Program-made: the position numbers and the translations under genes
The notes under the pieces: model-generated
What the model was told of the DNA's origin: nothing
The model's input: only the letters and a program-made list of their open reading frames with translations
Databases searched by the model: none
Source: Globisporangium splendens
Lineage: Eukaryota > Oomycota > Peronosporomycetes > Pythiales > Pythiaceae
Assembly: GCA_006386115.1 (NCBI GenBank)
Contig: VFIW01000022.1
Coordinates: 434,001-498,000, forward strand
DNA length: 64,000 nucleotides
Direction of reading: 5' to 3'
Shown: one piece after another, positions 21,509 to 32,169 of the stretch
Layout: each line of letters begins with the position of its first letter
Position numbering within the stretch: the stretch's first letter is position 1

Positions 21509-23754
21509 TTATAAATAATTCAAGACCGCTTGCGAGGACAAAGGAGGTGGGGGATGCGTGAACGCGTTCGTTTGCAGCGCAATGTCGTCGTCGTCGCCGT
21601 ATCCCCCCGAGCTCGGCGTGCTGCCAGGGCTGTCGCAGTCGCGATCCGGGTCCTCGTCGCTCGCGACCATTGCCAGCGGCGGCACGGAATCAAACAGATT
21701 GTACAGCTCGGACCACGGGAGCTCCTCGGACGCGACCACGCGGCGCGGAGGCTGCATGTCGTTGAACAGCGTGTGGCTCATCAGATCCCCCGACGGGTAA
21801 TGCTGAGGCAGATAGCTGTGCATTTCTCCTTCTGGTAACGAATTCATTTGGCTTTGCAGCTGCTGATGGAGTTGCTGCTGTTGCTGAGTCTGCATGCCAT
21901 TCCCGCTGTTGAGGAGCATACTGAAATTCGACGGAGTATCGAAACCCGACGACATTGGACAGTTCACGCTTGTAAAGGAAGAAGACGGAAGCGCTTGTGC
22001 GGCTGTAGGCTCGCTCTTAAATGTCTGCTGCTCGAGCGACGCCGTCACATCCGTGATCAACGCTTCAGAGGTTGTCGTCGAAGCTGCCCGGTTCCACGAG
22101 TCTTCTTTTTCTGGCGATGCCAGAGGCGAGTCCGACGCCGCCGACGAGATCGTGCCAGCTGGAGACGGCGGCACCTGCGTTCGCTTGCGCTTCACGGATC
22201 GATCATCGTCCTCCCCATTTTCGAAAGGCTCGGCTTCAGGCTTGATCGCCGCATGGCTTGCACGGCGACTCGAATAAATCGAGAACCCGTCTGAGCGCAA
22301 GCGCTCGAGGCAATACATATACGCACCCATGGGCTTCATAAACAAAATTTCTAACACATGCTGCGCATCGCTTCCTGAGAGCCCCTGACCACGCGGCGCC
22401 GTCCAACCGTAGTGCCACGCTTTGCATTCCGAGTTGAACTCGAAAATCGCCGATTGCGACGCCGTCTCCATGGCGGCACCGCGCAAAATGCCAGGGAACA
22501 ATGGGTTCATCGGATGCTCCTTGTCTCGTACCCACGCGAGAACGTCGGATTTATCAATGGTCTGTCCTGGGAACACGTCCGGTCCCGACACTGTCTGATC
22601 AAACGCGCCGTCCAGATTGACGAACCGCGCAAACGTGAGCACGATCGGCTGGTTCGACTGCTGGATTGGACAAAACTTGACGCCCCCAGACTCTGTGACT
22701 CGCGAAATTCCGACGTGGACGCGGATCGAATCACCGCAAAAGCCCGAACTCACGTGCCGGCCGTTCCGACACGACGGGAAGCAGCGCAGGTTCTTCTGAC
22801 CTCCTTTCTTGTTGTTGCGCTGGTATCTGGTCTGGAAAAGCTGAAAATTCTTCGTGGGCACGACAAACGACGCGCGTACGTTCAGGCCGTGCGGGTTCTC
22901 GCAACTATCGTTACAGCACGGACCAGGCACGTTCTGATAGACCATGTTGTCGTCTTCCTCCGGATCATCGCCGCGCATCGGCTTTGTGTTGCCGTCGGAT
23001 TCAATCCACGTACCAAATCTGCATAGCATTAAATGAATGGTGAGCCAATTTTGCACACATGTGAATGGAAAGAAAACGAGAGAAAGTCACATAGAATGCA
23101 CAATAAAAGCAAAATAAACAGTCACATACCCAGCTTCAATCTGATACGTTGGAGGTTCGAGCAGCAGCGAATCGCGTGCTGCGATTAGTTTATAGAAATC
23201 CACGCCACTCTCCACCGTCGACGGGTAAATCTGCCGCATCGCCTGGAGACTCGAGTATTTAACCTGAATAAAAACGTAAATGAGTGTTAGCGTGTGTGTG
23301 CGCGCATGTAAATCACCATGCTGGAGCGCAAAGGCAATCACGGAAAGCTAAGACAAAGATGCTCTAATGCATACGAGACACGTACAATGGACGTGTACGT
23401 GAATTCGCCCGGTGGGGGCTTGACGACGCAGGTCGACACATGGCCAATCGTGTGCGTGTTCTTCAGGATCAGACGCAGCAAGCGCTCGAATTCGTCCACA
23501 TGGCGCGGGTCCACGCGCATGCGCGTCACCATCACAGCCTGCCATCATAGCATCGTAGACAGCGGAAAAACGAAAGCGAGCGGAAAGTGTGAGTCTCCAT
23601 GCTGCGCGCTTCTCAGAGAACGCTGGTGCTTCTGTTCGTTTACCTCTTCGTTGTCCGTGATGTTGGACGACTCGAGCACCTCCTTGAGCATGCGGTAGGA
23701 GAGGAAGCAGTGCGTGAGCAGCAGCTGGTGGTCCTGCTCGTCGGGCGTCATCAT
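21509..23754 (-). CDS. Conserved-looking Cys-rich protein, unrecognised
   Basis: Four exons: 23754-23644, 23538-23386, 23263-23130, 23018-21509; 1908 nt, 635 aa. All introns are GT-AG, 105-122 bp, with consistent phases. I do not recognise the family. The N-terminal half is compact and looks folded. It includes a cysteine cluster (PGPCCNDSCENPHGLN, then CFPSCRNGRHVSSGFCGDS) that could bind zinc. The C-terminal half is low-complexity, with a basic KRKR segment, Ser/Pro-rich stretches, a poly-Gln run and an acidic end, the layout of a transcription regulator. The start is the first of two ATGs directly after a possible acceptor (CTACGTAG), so the 5' UTR may be spliced. A nuclear regulatory role is only inferred. 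Confidence 0.7.
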
Positions 23755-24646
23755 GGAGCTACGTAATAGGCGAAATGCGCTTCTTGTCTTCGTGCCTTCC
23801 AATGCTGCAGTTGTTCAGTAGGTTTTCCTTCTTTTCTTTGACCACAAATAAACCGAGTGGGGGGTCTGCTGTTTGGCTGGGTGAGTGCAGGTCACGACGT
23901 TGTCGAGCCTCTCAAATCGCATACACCTCTACTCTCGCATCGCGTCCACATCGATCCGATTACAGGATTTGCAAGATCAACGCAGCCTCTCCTTTACCAT
24001 AACACCTCCTGAATGCATTTATTCAACTACAGAGGCTCGAGATGGCGAGTTTATTCTGGAGACCAACGAATGGGGAAGCCCGACTGATAACGGGAACGTG
24101 GCGGGTGACGCAGAGAGAGAGAGAGAGAGAGAGAACGAACGGTGGATGGGACTCTGTATAAACATGCAGCAAACCTCGTTCATTCGCTGCAGCAGCCTCT
24201 CGTTCCAGTTCGTCTTGTGCGCGAATCTTGAAGCAAATATGCAATTCCACAGTTCTCCCGAGTGTTCAGCGTTTAGCTTGCAACGTTGGCCACGTAATCA
24301 TACCGCTTGGACAACCTTTTTTTTTTCTGTTGGCTTTGTAATCAAGGAGACTGCTGCCTTATCATCCATAATTTTGGCATGCGCTGGCACATTATTAAGG
24401 CGAAAGGCTGCTTTCTTGATGCATCAATCGACGATATGCTGGAGAGATAACCTAGGTGATGCAGACGGAGGAGTGGCATAAATAATCAATCCATTCAGCA
24501 GAAGTGCATCTCTCCTTTCCCTTTCGCTCCTCGCAATGCACTTCTATTGATCTCTTCCAGACTCAGGCTACCGTGTTTTCCTCATGCCAGCAGTCAGGAC
24601 ATACTAAACACTCGTATCTTCATCCGTTCACCACTTGCTGCCAAAA
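23755..24646. other. Intergenic, with GA microsatellite
   Basis: No gene recognised. A GA repeat lies at about 24113-24134. Confidence 0.5.
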
Positions 24647-26326
24647 TCAGGACGCGCTGCTTGCAAATTTGCGCGGCTTGGGTCGCCAGTCGGCCTCACC
24701 CTGCTTCACGGGGCGATACAGCTTCACGCGCGGACCATCCAGAATGTTTTCTTCGCCGACCAGATAGAGCACGAGCGTGTTGCTCGTCGAGAGCGTGGCC
24801 CAGAGCTTCTGGTTGGCGTGGATGAGCTGCACGAGGTGCAGCTTGCGCTCCCCATCCCACTCGAGCACGATCGCGCGCACCCACTCGTCTTTCTCCTTGA
24901 CGAGAAAGTCCACGATCGCACCGAGAAGATCCTCTGGTGCCGGAAACGCTGGGATCCCAAGGAGCCGCGTACCAGCACCAGTGTCATCGTCCACCCGAAG
25001 TGGAGGATACACACTCGGTCGCTGCGTTTTTACACCGAGCGTCGCGCTCTGGTTCATGCGCACCATCGCAAACGTCTTTGCGCGCAGATCGACTTTCTTC
25101 GTCAAGGCACTGCTGGTGGTTGTGCTGGCGCCCCACTTGAGCGTCGCTCGATCGCCGAGCAACTTGGATTTCTGGTGCAAATATGGCGTCGACTCGATAA
25201 TGAACGCATACCGCTGCGTCTCATTGACCACGGGGTACTTTTCGTCAATGTCTTCGTCGAACGAACTGTTCTCGCTCATGATCTCTTCGACCAGGTCTTC
25301 GTCGCTGATCAGCCGCTTCGCACCAGGCACGCGCGACGCCGGCAAGTGCTTCTCGCAGTACACGGCGAGCGGATTCGTGTCTGTGCCAACCATGAAGCCG
25401 GCGTTCCCCGCACACAGCGGATGCATGCCGACGTTGCACCCCTCCTGCTCACAAATGATCGACGCACCGCCGCGTTTGCGGCAAATGCCGCACAGATACC
25501 GGAAGCGGCCGTTCTCGATCTCCTCAAAGCCGTCCACGGGTTCCATCGACGGCACGTCGCGCATCACTAGCTCCGGGATCGCCATGGCACACAACGTGTG
25601 CACCCACTTCTGATCGTCCACACTGCTGCTAATACTGCTCATCGAGACGGGCTTCAGCGCGCCGCCGTACTGCATGCACACGGCGCACATGAGCTGCCGT
25701 CCAAAGAGACACGACGGACACTTCCACGGACCGTCGTCGAGCTCGCGCAGCACGACGCCAAAGCACTCTTCGTGGATCTTGGTGTCGCACGCGTCGCTGC
25801 CGCACACGATCAAGCGGCCGCTCGACCAGAGGCCCTCACAGATGCAGCAGTTCTCCTTCGGCACGTAGTGTGGGATGTAGCAGTTGTCGACGTACTGGCG
25901 CAATTGCAGCAGCAACTCTGGCGCCGCAGTGTCCAAATCGCACTCGCATTCCAACTGGGTCGGATTTGTGGCAATTTGCGCACTCAACGGGACCGAGTTG
26001 CTGTCACTACTGCTATTCTGTCTTGCAGTGTGAGCTTGCGCATCCCACTGTGTAATTGGCGGCGGCGGGAACTCCCGACGCGTGAAGATACTGTCATTGC
26101 TGCTATTGCCGTTGCGCTCGGCGTGTGCGCGGTGGAAGTTGTGGATGAGCAGCAGCACGCCTGGTTGGTCGGGCGGCGACAAGTTGGCGATGTCCATCGC
26201 GAGGCGGCGGCGCTCGTCCCAGGACATCCTGACGCAGGGGATGGCGCCAGTGTCCTGCATGTAGACGTCTTCGTCTGCTGCTGCTGCCGCCGCATCGTCC
26301 GTCTTGAGCTGCTGCTTGAGCGCCAT
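24647..26326 (-). CDS. PHD plus extended-PHD finger protein
   Basis: Single exon, 559 aa, ATG at 26326. A first PHD finger (about 178-240) begins ENCCICEGLWSSGRLIVC with Cys4-His-Cys3 spacing. It is followed directly by an extended PHD (C2HC knuckle plus atypical PHD, about 245-360), with LMCAVCMQYGG, WVHTLCAMAIPE, YLCGICRKRGG and MHPLC. This tandem is the hallmark of the JADE/BRPF/MLLT10 group, which read histone tails and scaffold acetyltransferase complexes in the nucleus. An acidic linker and a C-terminal domain of about 120 residues follow. The last part (WVRAIVLEWDGERKLHLVQLI) looks like a Tudor/PWWP-type chromatin-binding strand set, but that is only a guess. No bromodomain is present. 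Confidence 0.85.
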   Translation of the reverse strand: MALKQQLKTDDAAAAAADEDVYMQDTGAIPCVRMSWDERRRLAMDIANLSPPDQPGVLLLIHNFHRAHAERNGNSSNDSIFTRREFPPPPITQWDAQAHTARQNSSSDSNSVPLSAQIATNPTQLECECDLDTAAPELLLQLRQYVDNCYIPHYVPKENCCICEGLWSSGRLIVCGSDACDTKIHEECFGVVLRELDDGPWKCPSCLFGRQLMCAVCMQYGGALKPVSMSSISSSVDDQKWVHTLCAMAIPELVMRDVPSMEPVDGFEEIENGRFRYLCGICRKRGGASIICEQEGCNVGMHPLCAGNAGFMVGTDTNPLAVYCEKHLPASRVPGAKRLISDEDLVEEIMSENSSFDEDIDEKYPVVNETQRYAFIIESTPYLHQKSKLLGDRATLKWGASTTTSSALTKKVDLRAKTFAMVRMNQSATLGVKTQRPSVYPPLRVDDDTGAGTRLLGIPAFPAPEDLLGAIVDFLVKEKDEWVRAIVLEWDGERKLHLVQLIHANQKLWATLSTSNTLVLYLVGEENILDGPRVKLYRPVKQGEADWRPKPRKFASSAS

Positions 26327-26899
26327 GAGAGCCGAGAGCTTGGGGCGATTGGATCGGTGCGAATCCGCAATTGTTATTTACGGAACCCAAAATAGGGCAT
26401 CAGAAAACACCGTACTGGTAGAATACCGGTATTCCTGATATCTGTTTTGGCTAGAATAACCATTTTCCCCTTTCTACTCAAATGCCTGTATAAATGCATG
26501 ACTCGATCCAGAACAATACCGCTGTGAACATTCCGATCGCATTGCTACTGTTACAAGACCCTATGAAAGCAAATAAAGAACGGTAGAACGTCTTCAGTAT
26601 GTGATACTGCTCGAGAGAGGGGTGTGCACCCACAAAACCCGTGGGTCAGCCTTCGCAAGGGAGTCAGTCAAGTGCTTTGTGCGGAAAAGAACAAACCCGC
26701 ATGCGCTTCCAGTTGCCGCCACTTTCGATCCCCTCTCTCTCTGTGTAAGCCGGAGGAAGAGACAAGACCGCAGTCGGAAAGGAAAGGAAGAAGAGACTCC
26801 ACAAGCGGCAGTGCCTCTGTGTGTGCGTGTGTGAATCTCCACTCACGTCCACGCAACTTCTAAGAAACCCACGCGCCACACGCAGCCGAAGAATCGAGA
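26327..26899. other. Divergent promoter region, PHD gene / AGC kinase
   Basis: No coding region seen. The pyrimidine-rich stretch near 26725-26745 may belong to the kinase 5' UTR or promoter. Confidence 0.45.
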
Positions 26900-28054
26900 A
26901 TGACCTCGTCCGGCCCGCCGTCGACGTCGTCAGCCACGGACGATGCGTCGTCCATGCTAGAGCTCGAGTCGCTCGTGGACGCGGCCACGTTCGACGACAA
27001 GGTGTGTCTCGAGGACTTCACGCTCATCCGCGTGATCGGTAAGGGCTCGTTCGGCAAGGTGACACTCGTGCGCAAGACCACGAACAGCAAGATCTTTGCC
27101 ATGAAGATCCTCTCCAAGTCGCATCTGCTCAAGCGCAAGCAGGTCGAGCACACCAAGACCGAGCGCCGCGTGCTCAGCGTCGCGAGCCATCCGTTCATCG
27201 TCGGACTCCACTACGCGTTCCAGACCCAAGCCAAGCTCTACTTTGTGCTCGATTACTGTCCCGGTGGCGAATTGTTCTTCCACTTGTCGCGCATGGGCAA
27301 GTTTGACGAGAAGATGGCCAAGTTTTATGCCGCCGAGCTCGTCGTGGCGCTCGAGCACCTACACTCGCTCGGTGTCGTGTACCGCGATCTGAAACCAGAG
27401 AACATCCTGCTGGACGAAATGGGCCACATCAAGCTCGCCGATTTCGGTCTCGCCAAGGACGAAGTCACAGAGATCGACAGCGGCGCGACATCGCTCTGTG
27501 GGACGCCCGAGTACCTCGCTCCTGAAGTGCTCGCACGGAAAGGCCACGGCACCGCGGTCGATTGGTGGGGACTCGGCATGGTGCTCTACGAGATGCTCAC
27601 GGGGTTGCCGCCATGGTACACACGCAATCGCCAGGAGCTCTTTGCGCGCATTCGAGAAGCACCGCTCGAGATTCCAAAGTACCTGAGTGCTGATGCGGCG
27701 TCGCTGATCTCGCACTTGTTGCACCGTGAACCGGAGAAACGATTAGGAAGCCGCGGCGCGTCCGAGGTGAAGGCGCACCGCTTCTTCCGCTCGGTGGACT
27801 GGGACGGCTTGCTCTGGTCGGAGCCGCCGTTCAAGCCGTCGGACCCGCAGTCGAAGGAAGCCGGCGACACGTCGAACTTCGACAAGGAGTTCACGGAGTT
27901 ACCAGTCACAGGCACGCCGCTGAGCAAGTCGAGCGGCGGATCAGCACTGCCGCGCAGTATGTTTACGGGCTTTACGTACGAAGCGCCGAACTTTTCGTTT
28001 GGCTCGGACACGTCGCAGTCGAAGGTGGATGTGTCGTCGACGCCGTATATTTAG
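26900..28054 (+). CDS. AGC-family Ser/Thr protein kinase (AKT/S6K/SGK-like)
   Basis: Single exon, 384 aa. Complete kinase domain: Gly loop GKGSFGKV (47-54), AMK lysine about 69, YRDLKPEN with catalytic Asp about 163, DFG about 181-183, and activation loop ATSLCGTPEYLAPE, the PDK1-type T-loop. The C-terminal AGC tail has a turn-motif-like TGTPLSKS and a hydrophobic motif FTGFTY (355-360) with a phosphorylatable Thr. This pattern fits AKT/SGK/S6K kinases, activated by PDK1 and TORC2-type kinases. No PH, C2 or lipid-binding domain is present. The N-terminal 35 residues are short and acidic or Ser-rich. Substrates cannot be inferred. Confidence 0.92.
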   Translation: MTSSGPPSTSSATDDASSMLELESLVDAATFDDKVCLEDFTLIRVIGKGSFGKVTLVRKTTNSKIFAMKILSKSHLLKRKQVEHTKTERRVLSVASHPFIVGLHYAFQTQAKLYFVLDYCPGGELFFHLSRMGKFDEKMAKFYAAELVVALEHLHSLGVVYRDLKPENILLDEMGHIKLADFGLAKDEVTEIDSGATSLCGTPEYLAPEVLARKGHGTAVDWWGLGMVLYEMLTGLPPWYTRNRQELFARIREAPLEIPKYLSADAASLISHLLHREPEKRLGSRGASEVKAHRFFRSVDWDGLLWSEPPFKPSDPQSKEAGDTSNFDKEFTELPVTGTPLSKSSGGSALPRSMFTGFTYEAPNFSFGSDTSQSKVDVSSTPYI

Positions 28055-28625
28055 TTTGTGTCATTTTGCTTCTTCATAAAAGAAAACGCAAAAACAAGAA
28101 GAAAAAACAGAAACGACGTGGCGCTTCGTTCGTCCAGACTTGCGCGTGCTTTCCTGGCATCGATGAGCTACGAACGACTGGACAGCGTGGCGCCAAGTGC
28201 CTTCGTGTATGTGGAATGGGGAATTTACTTTTAGGATTGCATTTAGATTTTGATGCGCGCGCTCGTTGCTCGAGTGGCGTTCGCGCGCATGAGACAACTA
28301 GGGAATTAATTAAAATCTACACATCTTTTCTTTTTGTAGCTTTGCGTGCATGTGACAACGAAGTGAACTGACCGATTCGTCGACGGAAATCAAGTCCTAG
28401 TTGCAAACTTCAGATTTTGTTTGACACTCAGTCCACAGAGTTGCACTTTGACAGTTTGGAATGTGCGACTGGGCAAATAACGCACTCTTCCTTCCTCAAC
28501 GGAGGTGTTGGCGCTCCAACCGCCACGAACGATACGGGCTGTCAATTGTTTCTCTCAGTAACCAAGTCACCAGCTTCAGCAGCAGCAATCAACCAAAGTC
28601 AAAGCTCAGAAGCAGCCAAAGTACG
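28055..28625. other. Intergenic region
   Basis: Kinase 3' UTR (A-rich at 28077-28110) and spacer; nothing else recognised. Confidence 0.45.
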
Positions 28626-29011
28626 ATGTATCGAATGAACTGGGATTTCGTGTCGCCCCAGCCGTGGTTTGGATCACTCGCCGGGGAGGAATCGTTCATG
28701 GGCTGCCGGGACGACAACAACGACTTGGATTTCTCCACGACGACGATTTTCTTCGTGCCGTCACGGTTCGAGGACGAGACGATGGAGACAGAGGACAATG
28801 ATGAAGACCAGGGAGACAATGACGACGACGAGATGAAGGAGAGATCGACGGTGACGACGATTTCTTCGCGGACTTGTCGCTCGGAGTGCGCAGTCTGGAC
28901 ACGACGAGGGCAACACACGACGAGAAGGTGTCTCCGGAGTGCGACCCGAAGACGCGTGGCAGGAAACGCCGTTCGGTGTCGCTGAACAACACGCCAAGAG
29001 CCACGGTGTGA
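28626..29011 (+). pseudogene. Small acidic protein gene with apparent frame change
   Basis: ATG at 28626 opens a frame (begins MYRMNWDFVSPQPWFGSLAG) that runs through an acidic Glu/Asp stretch. It then loses protein-like character and stops at 28985. From about 28830 another frame takes over, with good composition (DDDFFADLSLGVRSL, later TRGRKRRSVSLNNTPRATV) and a stop at 29011. The switch lies in the GAC/GAG-rich tract at about 28810-28845, where one base or slippage would join them into a protein of about 125 residues. No GT..AG pair explains it. The protein is unrecognised; a basic nuclear-signal-like end follows an acidic middle. It could be intact in nature with a sequence error here. 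Confidence 0.4.
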
Positions 29012-29704
29012 AGCACCAGTCGGAGCTCCCGGATGCTCCTCCTGCGCGCGAGATTCCTTAAGCACAGCAAGTAGGCTGGATATTGATGCACTGACGACGA
29101 GCAATGTGGAGATACAGGAGGTGACGATGGACTGAAAGAGAAGAAGATAATGTGGGAAGTGCAAAGGATGCGGGTCGTGCATATGTGTAGGAGTGTAGCT
29201 TAGGTGTCATTTGGTTGGTCTTCACGGTAGCGCAAAAGTAGTGGCAGTAAGCAAAATGAGGACTTGAAAGGGTACGTATTTGTTTCCAACTGGCAAAACC
29301 AGTGTACTGCTGGCGTCGTTGCACTGTGCACACAAACTTGGTACTGCAACGACAACATCAATTCTCCATCAAACAAATCTCCTCATAACCACAAGGCATT
29401 TGACACGTCAGGTTACGTCCATTCGATCGCTGTTCAGGAGCCATGCACAGTAGCAGTAGCTGTAGCTTCAGGACAAACTTTGCTCGGTTCCATTCGTTTT
29501 TTTCTTAGCCATTTGTTTTTTGACATCAAATGGGTACACAATATCTACAGTATGACCCGCATCTAAGAGCGCCACCTGACTCTCTTACAACAGAACACCG
29601 AGTCTACTTTTTCAGCTCGAAATAGAAGCCCATCTGATTCGCCAAAAGTACTGGCGCTCCATCCATCTCGCACACCAAACGAATCCATTGCAAGCGCAAC
29701 GAAA
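29012..29704. other. Intergenic region upstream of SET gene
   Basis: No gene seen; only short frames without coding character. Confidence 0.45.
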
Positions 29705-31183
29705 ATGGTCTTCAGCGCGCCGCCGTTTGCCTCCTGCGGCGTGCGCGTCGCGGATGATGCCGTGAAGGGCAAGGTGGTGCTCAGCGAGCGCACGTTCCAA
29801 GCCGGCGACGTCATCTTCAGCGAAGACGCGTTCGTGTTCGCGCCGTGGAGCACCGACGTGTGTCCACGATGCGAAGCAGCTCCAAAGAACGACGAGACTC
29901 ACGAGTGTGATGCACCTGCATCGCAGCTCTATACGAAGCATTTGACTGAGAACCTCGAGCGCCGCGAGCAAGTCGTGCGTCTCATGGCAGACCTTGAAGG
30001 CATCGCGGAAGTGGACCGCGCGCGCTGCATCTTGCGCTGTTTGGCCATGTATGAGCGCGACAACTCTGCGTTGGACGACGTGCTGCTGCTCACGAGTGCA
30101 AACTACGAGCGATCCATGGAAGCGACTACGCAGTTGCGAGTGCAGGCATCCGATATCTTCCCTGTGGGGTTCTCGGACCACCAAATGGCGACGCTGATCG
30201 GCGTGCTCAACACGAACTCGCATGAACTGGAAAACCTGGGCGGTTCGGGACTGTTCCTGTCGGCATGCCGCATGGAGCATAACTGCAGCCCGAATTGCAG
30301 TTTCACGACCTACGACTCGCAGTTGTGGATGACGGCGATCAAACCGATTGCGAAGGGCGATGCGCTCTCGATTGATTACGGCAACTTCTTTTACCGACCA
30401 ACCGAGGAGCGCATGAGCTCGCTCTTGGAGTCCTACGGCTTCATGTGCACTTGCGATGCGTGTTTGGTGAACCCCGACACATGCCGCTCTTTCCAGTGCC
30501 AGCAGAGTGGCTGCAGCTCCGGTATCGTGTGGCCATACCCAAAGCTGCCATCCGAGCAGCTCGTGTCGCCCGAAGACTTGGAGTTTGAGTGGTGCTGCAG
30601 CGGCTGCAACAAAACTGCGAGCAAAGCCCATGTCACGAAGTTCCTCGCTGCTGAGCGACATTTGCTCGACGGGGGGTTCCCAGAGAGTCTTGAAGAAGTG
30701 GACGCACTGGTCAGCGAAGGCGTGCTGCACGAGCGCCACTACTTGCTGTTCTGGGCACTCGATGCGATTGGTTGCGAAGCAGCTGCGCTGATTGCGTTCC
30801 TGCCCGACGAAGAGCACCACAAGAGCTTGACGCAGACCTGGGAGCGGATCATCAAGTACATGAACGTCGTCGTGCCAGCTGCGCACCACGAGAAGACCAT
30901 CTACTACGACAACCTGGCGCAGGTGCGAGTGATCCTGGGCGATCTGGCGGGTACCAAGCAGGCGTACACTCAGGCGTACGAGATTGCATGCCGTGTCAGT
31001 GGTACGGACTGCATCCCGACTGAGAAATTGCGCAAGCTGATGGAGAATCCGCCACAGAATGCGGCTCAGCTTCGTGAAATCTACGCTGCGGATGCGAAGC
31101 CACGCCGTCCAGGTGACGACGAGGAGGAAGATGAAGAGGATGACGAAGAGTACGAAGATGCCAGCGACGACGACGACGAATAG
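29705..31183 (+). CDS. SMYD-like SET-domain protein
   Basis: Single exon, 492 aa. It begins with a split SET domain (first strand near GKVVLSERTFQAGDVIFSED). A short cysteine segment (CPRCEAAPKNDETHEC) holds the MYND place but is too short for a full MYND finger. The SET core follows with EHNCSPNCSF (NHSCSPN-type cofactor motif), SIDYGNFFY (catalytic Tyr region) and post-SET FMCTCDAC. The C-terminal half is helical and TPR-like, as in SMYD proteins, ending in a very acidic tail. These enzymes use S-adenosylmethionine to methylate lysines on histones or cytosolic proteins. The substrate is not predictable. An unusually long antisense open frame here is a codon-bias shadow. Confidence 0.85.
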   Translation: MVFSAPPFASCGVRVADDAVKGKVVLSERTFQAGDVIFSEDAFVFAPWSTDVCPRCEAAPKNDETHECDAPASQLYTKHLTENLERREQVVRLMADLEGIAEVDRARCILRCLAMYERDNSALDDVLLLTSANYERSMEATTQLRVQASDIFPVGFSDHQMATLIGVLNTNSHELENLGGSGLFLSACRMEHNCSPNCSFTTYDSQLWMTAIKPIAKGDALSIDYGNFFYRPTEERMSSLLESYGFMCTCDACLVNPDTCRSFQCQQSGCSSGIVWPYPKLPSEQLVSPEDLEFEWCCSGCNKTASKAHVTKFLAAERHLLDGGFPESLEEVDALVSEGVLHERHYLLFWALDAIGCEAAALIAFLPDEEHHKSLTQTWERIIKYMNVVVPAAHHEKTIYYDNLAQVRVILGDLAGTKQAYTQAYEIACRVSGTDCIPTEKLRKLMENPPQNAAQLREIYAADAKPRRPGDDEEEDEEDDEEYEDASDDDDE

Positions 31184-32169
31184 ATGAAAGGCTAAGTTAA
31201 ACCACGAAAGAGCAATGGTTACAGCGCTAGGTGCCGCAATGAAAGAACACTCTCTTGTTGAAGTGAGGAGCAGATAATGCGACAATCTATTGTCACTCGG
31301 ATATCTCACGTCATCGTAAACACTTATCCAACGATGTGCTTCGGCAACATGGCCAATAAATGGGAATCGTTCGTTCTTCAAGGAGTTCTCCTGTGTGCAA
31401 GAGTGCAAGTTCAACGTGTTAATCCAATGGCTCTCCGTCTCAGGGACGCCTCAGATGATCCACTGCTGGTGACAGCGATGAGTCATTTCCAGCGAAGAGA
31501 ACGGATTGGCTTCATCAACAGCTGTGGGAGTCGGGCATGATTATTGACAGTTTTCATGATAGGTATATTTTACACTCATACATGCATATGTTTACTCTAA
31601 AACAGCCGTCAAAACAAAAGTGTTTCTTTGGAAACTGTGAATAGCCATCTCGCAAGGTTTCGTTTTTTTCCACTCACGACAATGAGCCACACATTTAATG
31701 GCAGCTGCAAAGTGCGAACAATAAAGGTGCTACTTTGGGTAGTATTCCGTGATGACGTACCAATGTCTTCATCACGACCAAAAAGCTGACTGCGCATGAC
31801 TGAGATAAAAGCTGCAGTAGTAAGTGTGCATGTCGCCCATCGACGTACAAGCCAGCAATAACAAACCACAGCAACGAGTTGTTCATCTCTAACTCCGCCC
31901 GCCTGCTTCTGGCGATAGCAACGACATCTGACATGTATCAAAAGAAAGTATTCATCCGCAAAGGTGTCTCATTTGTGTTCAGATCTGCAAAACGATCCTT
32001 ATATATGGAACTGGCCATCGTGGAGAATGTTGAAGCTGGGGAAGGTGTGCACACAGAAAGTGGCTCCAGCGTCCCTCGATGCGAATCGAGAACACGCCAC
32101 TGTGGAGCTCTGTATGCGCACGAAGAAGAAGGTCGAAGGGAGAAGCAGGGGGTGGAAGAGACGAAAAGG
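31184..32169. other. Gene-free interval
   Basis: Spacer between the SET gene and SSU72; AT-richer than neighbours, with no supportable gene. Confidence 0.5.

Noticed and set aside
24635..26395. Two plus-strand frames of 311 and 265 codons over the PHD gene
   Set aside because: Both lie opposite conserved PHD cysteines and have shadow composition.
29612..31414. 600-codon open frame antisense to the SET gene
   Set aside because: Longer than the real gene, but its composition is that of a reverse-complement shadow and it has no recognisable motif; the plus strand has SET motifs.
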